A stretch of DNA of 64,000 nt, from positions 1 to 64,000 of the forward strand of contig NZ_JBEUMS010000018.1 of NCBI RefSeq assembly GCF_040543805.1, read 5' to 3'. This stretch comes from Arcicella rosea (GTDB lineage Bacteria; Bacteroidota; Bacteroidia; Cytophagales; Spirosomataceae). Under the pieces are notes generated by a model. The model saw only the letters and a list, made by a program, of their open reading frames with translations, did not search any database and had not been told where the DNA came from. Positions within the stretch are counted from its first letter, which is position 1, and every line of letters begins with the position of its first letter. A program made the position numbers and the translations under genes. Shown here in pieces: positions 41,272 through 50,633 of this stretch.

Positions 41272-41961
41272 TTAATAGTTTACTGGAAGTAGTTTCATAT
41301 AGTCAGCCAAAGGAATGTGGTCATTTTTTTGAAAAGGTATTTGAGTATTTTTAACATCTAAAATTCTGGATACTCTAAAATCACGATAAGTATTTCGCTT
41401 ATAGCACCAAGCAATTAAATGCCAATTAAAGGCATAAAAAACTAAGCCGATAGGTTCTGCTCGACGATGACTAATTTCGTCTTTGTTATTTTTATAATCA
41501 AAATCAATGATTGTTTTAGCAGAGATAGATTGTTGTAAATCAGATAAGTATTCATAGTTCTGCTCAATACAAGGAGAAATTTGGTATTTGATATTATCTG
41601 AAAGTAAATCAATTTTATCTTTTTGAGCATTCGGCAATACAGATTTTACTTTATTCAAAGCATTTGAGTAATGTTTTTGAATGGATTTATCAGTAAAACG
41701 ATAAACGATTGATTCCATTAAAAGTAAAGCATTTGCTTCGTCGCTCGTCAAAGAAATAGGCGGAAGAAAAAAACCTTGTACGATAAAATATCCTTTGTTC
41801 GGTTCAAAACCTAACGGAATTCCCGACTCATTTAAAGCTTTTAAATCTCTGTAAACAGTACGAACACTGATTTGAAATTTCTCCGCAATTTTTTCGGCTG
41901 AAGTATATTTTTTAGATTGTAAAAAAGTAAAAATGCCAAAGAGTCTATCAATACGATTCAT
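41272..41961 (-). CDS. HTH/WYL transcriptional regulator, YafY-type (229 aa)
   Basis: This is a paralogue of the regulator at 8252-8941, of the same length: an N-terminal helix-turn-helix (KIAEKFQISVRTVYRDLKALNESGIPLGFEPNKGYF) and a WYL domain (KTIIDFDYKNNKD, RRAEPIGLVFYAFNWHLIAWCYKRNTYRDFRVSRI). The DNA-contacting helices of the two proteins are nearly the same (SIRTIYRD and SVRTVYRD), which fits their shared operator. It precedes the DinB gene with an 88-base spacer containing that operator. Confidence 0.88.
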   Translation of the reverse strand: MNRIDRLFGIFTFLQSKKYTSAEKIAEKFQISVRTVYRDLKALNESGIPLGFEPNKGYFIVQGFFLPPISLTSDEANALLLMESIVYRFTDKSIQKHYSNALNKVKSVLPNAQKDKIDLLSDNIKYQISPCIEQNYEYLSDLQQSISAKTIIDFDYKNNKDEISHRRAEPIGLVFYAFNWHLIAWCYKRNTYRDFRVSRILDVKNTQIPFQKNDHIPLADYMKLLPVNY

Positions 41962-42168
41962 GAAAAATTAGTTTAGATTAAGCAGATGAATTCAAATTTA
42001 TGATAAATAATTTGTTGACTAACTATTATTTCTCATAAAGCATTGTCTTTGAGTTTGTTGATTTTATAATACTATGTTTAAGAGAAAGAATTGTTAGCTA
42101 TATATAAACTGTAAAATAGCATAAAAATAAATTCTTGATTGAAAGGGCTTTTTTTTTCGATTAAATAA

Positions 42169-42283
42169 TTGTTTAAGCGTTCATCTTTATTATCTTTGTT
42201 GTAACAACACACTAAAATATATATCATACTATTAAGGTTCATTTTTGTTAAATATGAGATTTTTGTTTACCCAACGTTGGGTA
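42169..42283 (+). promoter_or_regulatory. Bacteroidota promoter and palindrome for the AraC-type gene
   Basis: TTG at 42169-42171 and TATCTTTG at 42191-42198 are spaced by exactly 19 bases, a full consensus. The leader to the ATG at 42351 is about 150 bases. It contains a perfect 16-bp palindrome, tacccaacgttgggta (42268-42283), which could be an operator or processing site, perhaps for self-control. Confidence 0.6.
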
Positions 42284-42350
42284 TTGAGGTCTTGTAATTT
42301 AATTACTGTGAACCATATACTATGTAATTTGAATCCGAACTAAGTAATAA

Positions 42351-44009
42351 ATGTTAATTTCTCAATTTCTCAAAAGAATTGTTCTGTTAATTGTATGCTT
42401 TTATTTTAATGGGTTAAGTGCATCAGCCAAAGGCATAGATTTATCAAAAACTACTTCTCCGTTAGATATTTCGTCTTTTGTAGAGTATTATGAAACGAAT
42501 AATGTTAAGTTAACACTTCGTGATATTCAACATCGACAGTTTATTGCTCATCCCCAAAAAGCAATTCATTTTGGTTTTTCTGACGTTACTCGTTGGTTCA
42601 AAATTACTTTATATTCTTCAAAAACTACTAATTGGTCATTTGAATGTGGAAATCCATTAATTGAGTATTTTGATGTTTTCATCCCAAATGGAAACAATAA
42701 TTTTAATATTATAAAAGGAGGTTGTTTTGTGGCTAAAGAAAAAAGAAATTATAGCTCAAATCACCCAATTGTTCTTTTTCCTCTATTAGCTAACCAACCC
42801 AAGACACTTTATATAAAAATTACTAGCCAAAGAGGTTTTTATACAAAATTTTTGGTGATGCCCGAAAAGGCTCAAGAAATTAAAAGCCGTTCAGACGACC
42901 GTAGAAATTGGTTTTTCGATGGGGTTCAACTTTTTGGAAATCTATTGATTGGAATCATTGCTTTTTTCTTACTAAAAACAAATGCCTATAGCGTTTTTGC
43001 CTTTTATTCCTTTTGCATTTCTATCACTGTGTTAGGATATCATGAGTCACTTGGAGATTTATTTACCAGTAATCCAATCCTTTCATCGCTTATTAATACT
43101 TTTCCTTATCGACTTTTAGTTGTCCCTGAAATCGTTTTAACATTTTATATTTTGCCAATCACTACGCAATTTCCAAGATGGATAAAATGGTATTTATATT
43201 TCATTATTCTTGCCACTTTTACCTTGTTATTTGCAATATGTGTAGATTATAATTGGAAATGGATAAAAATGAATGTTTGGAATTCTGTGCTTGCAGAAAT
43301 CACAATTCTTTTACTCTTTGCTTATGCTTACTACAAAAAAATCAAACTTGAAGGATACTTTGTCTGCTCTTTTTTATTTAGCTTTTTAGGTTTTTTATTT
43401 CTACAATTAAGGTTATTGCAAGTCATTGATTTCGATTGGATTCATCATATTATTTTTCTTGCAGAAATGTCAAAAATTGTATTTTTCATATTTTTAGTCT
43501 TTCATTTTTTTAAGCGCATACAACCTGAAAAAGTAGAAGCTAAAATACCAATTTTGGTAAATACAATTGCTGATTTTTCAGATGAAGAATTGATTGAAAC
43601 AAGTAATGTTGATAAAGAACAGAACAAAAATAATAAGTTAAATAAAGCCTTAAAAACAATAAAAGGGGAGCATGTTTTGAGTCCACCAGATGATGTTTTT
43701 TTACAAAGAATAGATGAAATAATTGAAAATAAACTTTCAGATAGCACTTTCAATATTGTTGATTTAGCAGATGCTTTGAACCTAAGTGCGGTTCAATTAA
43801 GGAGAAAATTAAAGACACAGACCAATCAAACAACAGTAGAATACATCAGAAATTATCGATTAAAAAAAGCTGCCGAATTATTAAAAAATCGTAATGGAAA
43901 TATCTCAGATGTTGCCTTTCAAGTAGGTTTTGAAAGTCTTTCATATTTCACAAAGGTTTTTCAAGAATTTTATGGAAAATCACCCTCTGATTGGTTGAAA
44001 ACGCATTAA
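42351..44009 (+). CDS. 7TM-DISM sensor with AraC-type DNA-binding domain (552 aa)
   Basis: This is a one-component membrane regulator. After a signal peptide (about 1-26) comes a periplasmic 7TMR-DISM extracellular domain (about 30-180; DISSFVEYYETNNVKLTL, VTRWFKITLYSSKT). Seven membrane helices follow (about 188-390), then a linker and a C-terminal AraC/XylS helix-turn-helix pair (about 455-552; STFNIVDLADALNLSAVQLRRKLKTQTNQTTVEYIRNYRLKKAAELL ... VGFESLSYFTKVFQEFYGKSPSDW). An extracellular ligand, often a sugar, is expected to be sensed and linked directly to DNA binding. Its nearness to SusCD loci suggests control of uptake genes. Confidence 0.85.
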   Translation: MLISQFLKRIVLLIVCFYFNGLSASAKGIDLSKTTSPLDISSFVEYYETNNVKLTLRDIQHRQFIAHPQKAIHFGFSDVTRWFKITLYSSKTTNWSFECGNPLIEYFDVFIPNGNNNFNIIKGGCFVAKEKRNYSSNHPIVLFPLLANQPKTLYIKITSQRGFYTKFLVMPEKAQEIKSRSDDRRNWFFDGVQLFGNLLIGIIAFFLLKTNAYSVFAFYSFCISITVLGYHESLGDLFTSNPILSSLINTFPYRLLVVPEIVLTFYILPITTQFPRWIKWYLYFIILATFTLLFAICVDYNWKWIKMNVWNSVLAEITILLLFAYAYYKKIKLEGYFVCSFLFSFLGFLFLQLRLLQVIDFDWIHHIIFLAEMSKIVFFIFLVFHFFKRIQPEKVEAKIPILVNTIADFSDEELIETSNVDKEQNKNNKLNKALKTIKGEHVLSPPDDVFLQRIDEIIENKLSDSTFNIVDLADALNLSAVQLRRKLKTQTNQTTVEYIRNYRLKKAAELLKNRNGNISDVAFQVGFESLSYFTKVFQEFYGKSPSDWLKTH

Positions 44010-44149
44010 TAGTACTTTACCTAGTATCGTTTGTTTAAAATAGTATTTTTTTGGTAAAATGTACTAAATGAGCTAATTTTTGTCGATTTCGAGCTAATAA
44101 CCTAAGAACTAAAAATTGCATTTTTGTAATAGTAATACTTGCCAAGATT

Positions 44150-44506
44150 ATGAAAAAATTATACCTAACAAAAAGTAGTCAAATTGCTCTAAACGAAATT
44201 TTATATTTAAAGAGTGATGAAAACTACACGACTGTCCATACCACAAATCAAGAACGTTTGCTTGTGGCTCGTACTTTAAGAGTGATGCAAGAAAGGATAA
44301 ATGATGAATTCACTTTCATACGAATAAGCAACAATCATGTAGTGAATATTGCCTTTATGAATGGATGGAGAAAGGAAGATAAAAAGTTAGTGATAATTCT
44401 GGAAGATGGTCAAGAATTAATTGTATCAAGAAGAAGAATAAGTGAGTTCAGAGAAGCTATTAGGAAAACGCCTAAGGCAATTTTATTGAAGAAGAAGTCA
44501 AGATAA
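44150..44506 (+). CDS. single-domain LytTR DNA-binding protein (118 aa)
   Basis: The whole protein is a LytTR domain (SQIALNEILYLKSDENYTTVHTTNQERLLVARTLRVMQERIN, FIRISNNHVVNIAFMNGWRKEDKKLVIILEDGQELIVSRRRISEFREAI). LytTR domains bind imperfect direct repeats and are usually fused to a response-regulator receiver; here none is present. It starts 140 bases after the AraC-type gene and is followed by a terminator. It may be regulated by expression level, or may act with a separate partner. Confidence 0.85.
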   Translation: MKKLYLTKSSQIALNEILYLKSDENYTTVHTTNQERLLVARTLRVMQERINDEFTFIRISNNHVVNIAFMNGWRKEDKKLVIILEDGQELIVSRRRISEFREAIRKTPKAILLKKKSR

Positions 44507-44598
44507 AGTTAAACACATAAAGACATTCTAAAAGTAATGTCATTGTCTCTCAAAAACCTAACACACCCAAAGTAGAATCTAGTTTTCTGGATTCTTTG

Positions 44599-44637
44599 CC
44601 TGCTAATAAAGTTTTTACTTTAGTGGCAGGTTTTTTT
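44599..44637 (+). terminator. terminator after the LytTR gene
   Basis: Stem cctgctaataaag / ctttagtggcagg with two wobble-type differences, followed by seven T. Confidence 0.75.
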
Positions 44638-44686
44638 ATTAAAGGCACCACCCAAAACAAATGTTTCGGATGATGCCTTTTTAATA

Positions 44687-45262
44687 CTATTGCAAAACGT
44701 TTACTCTGTAAAAGAATGGTGAGCTATAGAAGGCTCCACCAGTAATGTTTGCACCAGTGTTAGCAGCATTGTAAGTCTTACCATTAGTAAGTTTCATTGT
44801 GCCTGTAATTTCAAAGCGATCACCTGCTGCAATATCTCCTATAACAAGTTTAGATGCCGCTAAAGCTTCTGTTCCTGTTACCGTAATTGTTGCTCTAGGA
44901 TATCCTGTAATAGCATCTTTAGTAAATGCTGATGCAAGAATTGTTTTAAGAGGGAGTATTGACGTAGTTTTTGTGCCATTTGAAGCAGTAGCATCCACAA
45001 ACTTTACAAACAATTCATAAGATGCAAAGTCTGCTCCTTTATTTGGCGTTACAGCCTCAGCAACAATCTCCATTTTTGTACCACCCATGTCTGTAATTTT
45101 ATAGTTGAAAGTAGATGAAGAAACAGGGTATGGACTTACAGTACGGACATATCCACCAGTCTCAAGAGCATCTAAATCAATTGGTTCAACTATTTCGGTT
45201 TTGCAAGCTAATATTACTAGCCCGCAAATCATTAAAATTGAATATTTTAAAATGTTTTTCAT
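44687..45262 (-). CDS. SusCD-associated lipoprotein (191 aa)
   Basis: A lipoprotein signal (MKNILKYSILMICGLVILAC, Cys20) is followed by a strand-rich mature part with repeated Thr/Gly stretches and no recognised domain. It is the third gene of a minus-strand operon after SusC (46999-50187) and SusD (45298-46935), with a 35-base gap to the latter. In such loci the extra lipoproteins are surface-exposed glycan- or ligand-binding proteins; this is the likely role but the ligand is unknown. Confidence 0.75.
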   Translation of the reverse strand: MKNILKYSILMICGLVILACKTEIVEPIDLDALETGGYVRTVSPYPVSSSTFNYKITDMGGTKMEIVAEAVTPNKGADFASYELFVKFVDATASNGTKTTSILPLKTILASAFTKDAITGYPRATITVTGTEALAASKLVIGDIAAGDRFEITGTMKLTNGKTYNAANTGANITGGAFYSSPFFYRVNVLQ

Positions 45263-45297
45263 GATATTTTAATTTTAAGGAAATTCAAAAGCTAATA

Positions 45298-46935
45298 TTA
45301 TTTGAACAATGTTGCAGGATTATTATCCCAGAATACCGGAGAAGTCATATTCGCCTTTTGTTTAGCATTTGCGTTTCTACTAACAAATGAGGTAGGATAA
45401 TAGAAAGAACGAATAAATGCTCCAGGATTTGGGTCTAAAGCTGGCTGTAGGTTTTTAGGCATTCCCGTTCTTCTGTATAAGTTATAAGACTCAATACCAT
45501 TACCATATAAAGCAAAGTAATATTCAGTCGCTACGATGTTAAGTCTGTCTGAATCTGAAGTCGCAGATGAATAAGCACTTAATACAGCTGTAACATAATT
45601 GTTTACCTCGTTAGCCCATACTATATTATTAGCGGCTTCGAAAGTTGCTATTTTTCCTCCTTCAGCAGAAGCTAAGATAAAAGTACGAACATCAGTCATT
45701 GATTTACGAACAGCAGATTCCAAAAGCGTTTTAGCATCGCCAGTTGTACCCAATGTAATGGCAGATTCAGCCAACATAAAGTCTGTAAATGAAGACATTA
45801 AAATTGGGTGAATTCCAGCACCAGCCGCACCTGTTACTAATGCTACTGGTTTACCATTATCATTGTCGTATTGCCCACCAGCAGGGTATAATCCCCAAGC
45901 TGTTCTTCTTAATCCATCTGGTGGAATACCTTCGTTACTCAAATGGTCACGTCCCCAATACCCTACGTTAGTTGGTAAACAGTAGTAATCTGTTGCAGCG
46001 TAGTGGTTAGGTTTTTGATTCGTAATACAACGGATTTCGTTGACATCCTTAGAATTGACAATAACTTGACGATAAAAATATGAACGAATTCTTGGGTCTT
46101 TTTTATCATACATGCTACCCATGTAGGCATTAGACTGATAATCTCCACCACCTGTTGACGAATATTGACCAGCATATCTAGGATGTCTATTATCTGGGTT
46201 TACTTGGTTAATACCAAACTTGAAAGTAAAATTCTGTGAAGTAGATGAAATTAATTTTCCACCAGCTATTAAGCTATTGATTGCTGTTCTTGAACTAGCT
46301 GCATCAATCAATCTTTTGTTCAATAAAATTTTCAATTTCAAAGTATTTGCAGCACGAATCCAGTTATCAACATTTCCAGAATAATAAAGGTCTGTTGTTA
46401 AACCTGATTTAGATTTAGCTCCGAAGTTCTCAATAGCTTTATCAACATCCGCTAAAGCAGCGGTATATATAGAAGCACCACCATCAGTTTTAGGGTTGAA
46501 ATTACTTGCATCCAAAGCTTCTGAGTAAGGTACATCTCCAAAAGCATCAACTAAGTTTACCATTACAGATGCTCTAAGGAAACGAGCCATACCTGAATGA
46601 ACAAAAAACTCGCCTTTTTCAGCTAAAGGAATGAGCGTTTTGATGTCGTTCAAAATACCAGCATAGGCAGTAGTCCAAGTTCCATCAAGACCTCCCGGAG
46701 TAACAGCATTATCATAAATGGCAGCTCCAGCATTCAACATTCTGGTTAATCGCATTCCTGGGTCACTTAATTGGTTAAAATGACCTGAGTAACTAATCTG
46801 GATTTGACTCGCTAAATAGTTTATATCGGTATTTCCAGTTGTTACTGCGTTTGGATTGTCAAGTAAGTCGAGTTTACACGAGCTTACCAGTATGGCTGAC
46901 AAAACAAACAAATATTTTATGAATTTATTTATCAT
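45298..46935 (-). CDS. SusD/RagB-like outer-membrane lipoprotein, SusD-like_2 type (545 aa)
   Basis: This lipoprotein (signal ending VSSC, Cys20) is of the SusD-like_2 kind. It begins DLLDNPNAVTTGNTDINYLASQIQISYSG and has the TPR-like helical body (FFVHSGMARFLRASVMVNLVDAFGDVPYSEALD). SusD proteins cap the SusC pore and bind the substrate, often glycans or peptides. It follows SusC by 63 bases on the same strand. Its sequence is clearly different from the second SusD at 50634-51980, so the two loci serve different ligands. Confidence 0.88.
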   Translation of the reverse strand: MINKFIKYLFVLSAILVSSCKLDLLDNPNAVTTGNTDINYLASQIQISYSGHFNQLSDPGMRLTRMLNAGAAIYDNAVTPGGLDGTWTTAYAGILNDIKTLIPLAEKGEFFVHSGMARFLRASVMVNLVDAFGDVPYSEALDASNFNPKTDGGASIYTAALADVDKAIENFGAKSKSGLTTDLYYSGNVDNWIRAANTLKLKILLNKRLIDAASSRTAINSLIAGGKLISSTSQNFTFKFGINQVNPDNRHPRYAGQYSSTGGGDYQSNAYMGSMYDKKDPRIRSYFYRQVIVNSKDVNEIRCITNQKPNHYAATDYYCLPTNVGYWGRDHLSNEGIPPDGLRRTAWGLYPAGGQYDNDNGKPVALVTGAAGAGIHPILMSSFTDFMLAESAITLGTTGDAKTLLESAVRKSMTDVRTFILASAEGGKIATFEAANNIVWANEVNNYVTAVLSAYSSATSDSDRLNIVATEYYFALYGNGIESYNLYRRTGMPKNLQPALDPNPGAFIRSFYYPTSFVSRNANAKQKANMTSPVFWDNNPATLFK

Positions 46936-46998
46936 CTTTTTATGAATTATAATGAAAATATCATTAATTAGAATTCCCTAAGCAATGTTTGTCGTTGT

Positions 46999-49900
46999 TT
47001 AGAAAGTCAATTTCAATGTTCCTCCTAGTCTTCTAGAGCTTGGTCCGGTCAAGAATTCAAAACCTAAACCATTACCTACACCTAAGCCTAAATTATCTGT
47101 ATCAAGATTCAAACCTTTTGGAATGTGTAAAGCTTTGTACCATAAGTTATTACCCGACAAACCAATACTTGCACCTTTAATACCTAATTTACCCAAAAAC
47201 TTTTTAGGCAAGCTATAAGATAATGATACTTCTTGTAGACGAATAGTTGAACCATCGTAGATTCTACCTTCATCACCAAAGAAATAAACGTTGTTGAAGT
47301 TAATATCAGAACCAGTAACTTGGATGTCGTTTGCTGAACCATCTGCTTTAACACCTGGGAAGATAAAAGTTTGAGCCCTGTCATAACCTGTTTCACTACC
47401 TGATTCAATCGTTAAACCACGACCTAACAAAGCACCCGCAGAAGATGAGTACATTGCTCCACCATGACGATAAGAAACCATTACGCTCAAGCTTAGTCCT
47501 TTGTAATTGAATCCATTAATCATACTAGAAACAAAGGCTGGGTTAGGGTCACCTAGAATCACTGGAGAAGTAGTTGCCTGTAAGTTTCCAGAACCATCAA
47601 TCAATAATTTACCTTCAGCATTTCTACGGAAACCAGTTCCTTTAATTACGTTGAATGGCTGACCAACGATAGCGTAATTGCCCAATGATGAACCAAAACC
47701 TGTTACTTGTACTTCTTGGATAGTTCCACCTAAATCTAATACTTCTGGAGTATTGCGTGAATACGTCAAAGTTACATCCCACGAGAATGGACCTTTTGTT
47801 ACAGGTGTTCCTGTTAAACTAAACTCAATCCCTTGGTTTCTGATTTTACCAACGTTAATCGTAGTACTTGTATAACCTGTAGAAGCATCCAAAGGAGCAC
47901 TTGTAATCAAGTTTCTAGTATCTCTACGATACACAGTAAGGTCGAAGCCAATTTTATTATTGAATAATTTACCTTCTAAACCTAATTCAGTTTCAGTATG
48001 CAATTCAGGTTTTAGATTTGGGTTACCTAAACTATTGTCAACTGAATGTGTTTGAATTGGAGAAGATGTTAACCAACCTCTTGCATTTTGATTTAAGATA
48101 TTTCTTGTTTGATACGGGTTAGGGAAACCAGCAGAAGTACCTACGCCAACTCTAAATTTCAAGAAATTAATTGCATTACTACTAAGTCCTTCAAAGGCAG
48201 TAGTAGGAACAAATGAAAGGCTGGCAGATGGATAAAAAATTCTACGATTTTCAGCCTCTACTGTAGATGTCCAGTCATTTCTTCCAGCTAAATTCAAGAA
48301 CAAATAGTTGTTATAGTCAGCAGTAACTTCTCCAAAAATACCATAACGAGTTTGTTCTGAAGTAAAGTTTGATGCTACGTTATCAATAAAGTTTGAGTGG
48401 CGAAATAAATTACGTGCTAATTGGTTCTGGCTTGAGATATTATAGAGAGAGAATCTATCATTTCTCATGTTACCCCCTAATTTAGCTGATAAGCTTAATT
48501 TATCAGATACCGTTTTATTGTACGAAAGAATCATTGAGTTATCCCAAATCGTATTCTTGAAGTTTAGTGTATTGTAAAAACCATTTACAAAAGACACCCC
48601 ACCTTTGTTTAGTAAAAATTCTTGCGTTTCATCATAAGTATCTAAACCGATTTTATAAATCAAAGCAAGTTCTTTAGTGATATCTAAATTGAATGATGTT
48701 GCAGAAAAGAATCTGTTTACAACACCAGTGGTTTTATAGTTGTTCAATATCCATCTTGGGTTAGGAATATCGTTACCACTTCTAAAATATACAGAGCTAC
48801 CATCTACAGGGTTTTCGTAAGGCCAGCCCATTAAATCTACTTGGCGTGGCGTAAACATTACGTTTGCCAAAACTGAAGGGAAATCATTTGCATTATTACC
48901 TTGTCCAGCACTTAATGGAGGAGATGTTTGGTCTGTATTTGAGAAGTTAAACGAAGTGTTAACTGTCAATTTTTTCGATAATTGAGCGTTTAATCCTAGC
49001 CCTAAATTCAATCTTTTCAAACCATTGTTCGGAATATAACCCTGTTCATTGTTATAACCCGCCGATATGTTATAACTAACCTTTTCGCCACCTCCAGAAA
49101 TGTTCATAGAAGTATTTGCAATAATACCAGTACGGAAAAAATCACTAACGTTGTTAGGGAAGAATTGCATGGTATAAGGAGTAACGGATGCTACATACGA
49201 AGCCATTGCATCTCTAGCAGCAGCGTTAGTTAAAAATGCGTAAGGGTGAGTTGTTAATGCTGTGTTGGTATTCTGTGAAGCATAATTTTTAGCTTCTTCT
49301 AATGAAGGTCCCCAGTTACTAAAGAAGTATCCTAAGTTTTGTTGAAAACCACCCACATAAGAATTTTGGTATCTAGGCAAGTGAGCCGTATTGGTAAAAA
49401 CAGACTGAGTAATAGAATATTCTGTTTTTCTAGCTTTTTTAGTGCCGTTTTTAGTAGTAATTAAAATTACTCCATTTCTACCTTGGTCACCATAAGTAAC
49501 TGTAGCAGCCAACCCTTTCAATACTGTTACGTTTTCGATATTGTTGGGGTCAATATCAAGAAAACGGCTTGAAGACGACTGTCCACCACCTGTAAAACCA
49601 CCACGAGTGTTGGTATTTGAGTTGAAAGGTACACCATCAACAACAAATAAAGGCTGTACAGAACCCGTAATCGAAGAATAACCACGAATCGTAATGTTTG
49701 TACCTGTACCAGTAACCCCAGAAGTTGAAGTGATGTTTACACCTGGAATTTTACCTTGAAGTACACGACCGATATCTGATTGAGGCTTATCTTCAATAAC
49801 CTTTTTGTCTAATGAAGTAACAGAATATCCAAGTGCTCGTTTTTCTCTGACAATCCCTTGTGCTGTTACTACTACTTCAGATAATTGTTGATTGTCACTA

Positions 49901-50187
49901 GTAAGCTGAACATTAATAACAGCTTGACTACCTACTGCGACTTCTTTAGGAGCGAAGCCAACAAATGTGAATCGGATTGTGCCACTCGAACTTACTGGGA
50001 GAGAGTAATTTCCATTAGCATCAGTGGTTGTTCCTTTGGTACTACCTTTCAATTGAACAGACACTCCTGGAAGACCTGAGCCATCCTCGGCTGCGGTCAC
50101 TTTCCCTGTTACTTTTCTGTCTTGCGCATAAATACCTACACAACAAGTCATCATAACGAGGAAAATCGTTAGTAATTTTTTGTTCAT
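46999..50187 (-). CDS. SusC/RagA-type TonB-dependent transporter (1062 aa)
   Basis: This is an outer-membrane TonB-dependent receptor. The signal peptide (about 1-21, ending YAQ) precedes a carboxypeptidase-regulatory-like domain (about 23-105; RKVTGKVTAAEDGSGLPGVSVQLKGS). The plug (about 110-240) contains the SusC signature NIENVTVLKGLAATVTYGDQGRNGVILITTK, and a 22-strand barrel ends in LGGTLKLTF. SusC imports ligands handed over by SusD. It is the first gene of a three-gene operon. The 446-base spacer upstream has no clear TAnnTTTG on the minus strand. Confidence 0.92.
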   Translation of the reverse strand: MNKKLLTIFLVMMTCCVGIYAQDRKVTGKVTAAEDGSGLPGVSVQLKGSTKGTTTDANGNYSLPVSSSGTIRFTFVGFAPKEVAVGSQAVINVQLTSDNQQLSEVVVTAQGIVREKRALGYSVTSLDKKVIEDKPQSDIGRVLQGKIPGVNITSTSGVTGTGTNITIRGYSSITGSVQPLFVVDGVPFNSNTNTRGGFTGGGQSSSSRFLDIDPNNIENVTVLKGLAATVTYGDQGRNGVILITTKNGTKKARKTEYSITQSVFTNTAHLPRYQNSYVGGFQQNLGYFFSNWGPSLEEAKNYASQNTNTALTTHPYAFLTNAAARDAMASYVASVTPYTMQFFPNNVSDFFRTGIIANTSMNISGGGEKVSYNISAGYNNEQGYIPNNGLKRLNLGLGLNAQLSKKLTVNTSFNFSNTDQTSPPLSAGQGNNANDFPSVLANVMFTPRQVDLMGWPYENPVDGSSVYFRSGNDIPNPRWILNNYKTTGVVNRFFSATSFNLDITKELALIYKIGLDTYDETQEFLLNKGGVSFVNGFYNTLNFKNTIWDNSMILSYNKTVSDKLSLSAKLGGNMRNDRFSLYNISSQNQLARNLFRHSNFIDNVASNFTSEQTRYGIFGEVTADYNNYLFLNLAGRNDWTSTVEAENRRIFYPSASLSFVPTTAFEGLSSNAINFLKFRVGVGTSAGFPNPYQTRNILNQNARGWLTSSPIQTHSVDNSLGNPNLKPELHTETELGLEGKLFNNKIGFDLTVYRRDTRNLITSAPLDASTGYTSTTINVGKIRNQGIEFSLTGTPVTKGPFSWDVTLTYSRNTPEVLDLGGTIQEVQVTGFGSSLGNYAIVGQPFNVIKGTGFRRNAEGKLLIDGSGNLQATTSPVILGDPNPAFVSSMINGFNYKGLSLSVMVSYRHGGAMYSSSAGALLGRGLTIESGSETGYDRAQTFIFPGVKADGSANDIQVTGSDINFNNVYFFGDEGRIYDGSTIRLQEVSLSYSLPKKFLGKLGIKGASIGLSGNNLWYKALHIPKGLNLDTDNLGLGVGNGLGFEFLTGPSSRRLGGTLKLTF

Positions 50188-50577
50188 TTAATAATTTAGT
50201 TTTGGTTTAATTTAGTTTAATGATATTGTGTTATTTCTAACAATATCTAATTTAAAAAATTGTACTTTACCAACCAAGTAATTATTAAAAATATTTATTA
50301 TATCTGCAATAAATTACTTAGGTTTTTAATGAAGCCGATATAAGATAGATTTTATAAGATTTTATTTGTTGTATTTATTCGACTAACGTAAATATTGTTA
50401 TGATGTATAACCTTTTTTTGTAGATGAATGAAAATGTAAAAAGTACTTAGTATAAGCAGGATAAAAATACTTAAGTAAGATGTTCTATTTGATTGTGAAT
50501 ACTCAATTTGTACTTTTACAACAATTGAAAAATTAGGTATTTATAGAATCACATTGAGTAGATTTAGAATATAAACA
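50188..50577. other. leader region of the first susCD operon
   Basis: This AT-rich stretch lies between the start of SusC 1 and the end of the second SusD gene. It must hold the promoter of the operon, but no full TTG/TAnnTTTG pair was found on the minus strand. No gene was recognised. Confidence 0.4.
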
Positions 50578-50609
50578 AAAAAACCACCCTGAATTTAGGG
50601 TGGTTTTGG
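50578..50609. terminator. terminator of the second susCD operon
   Basis: Stem aaaaccaccct / agggtggtttt around gaattt, with A-run on the left, so that it ends in T on the minus strand. It lies 24 bases past the stop of the second SusD gene. Confidence 0.85.
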
Positions 50610-50633
50610 ATAAGTTGTAATGATTAACTAATA

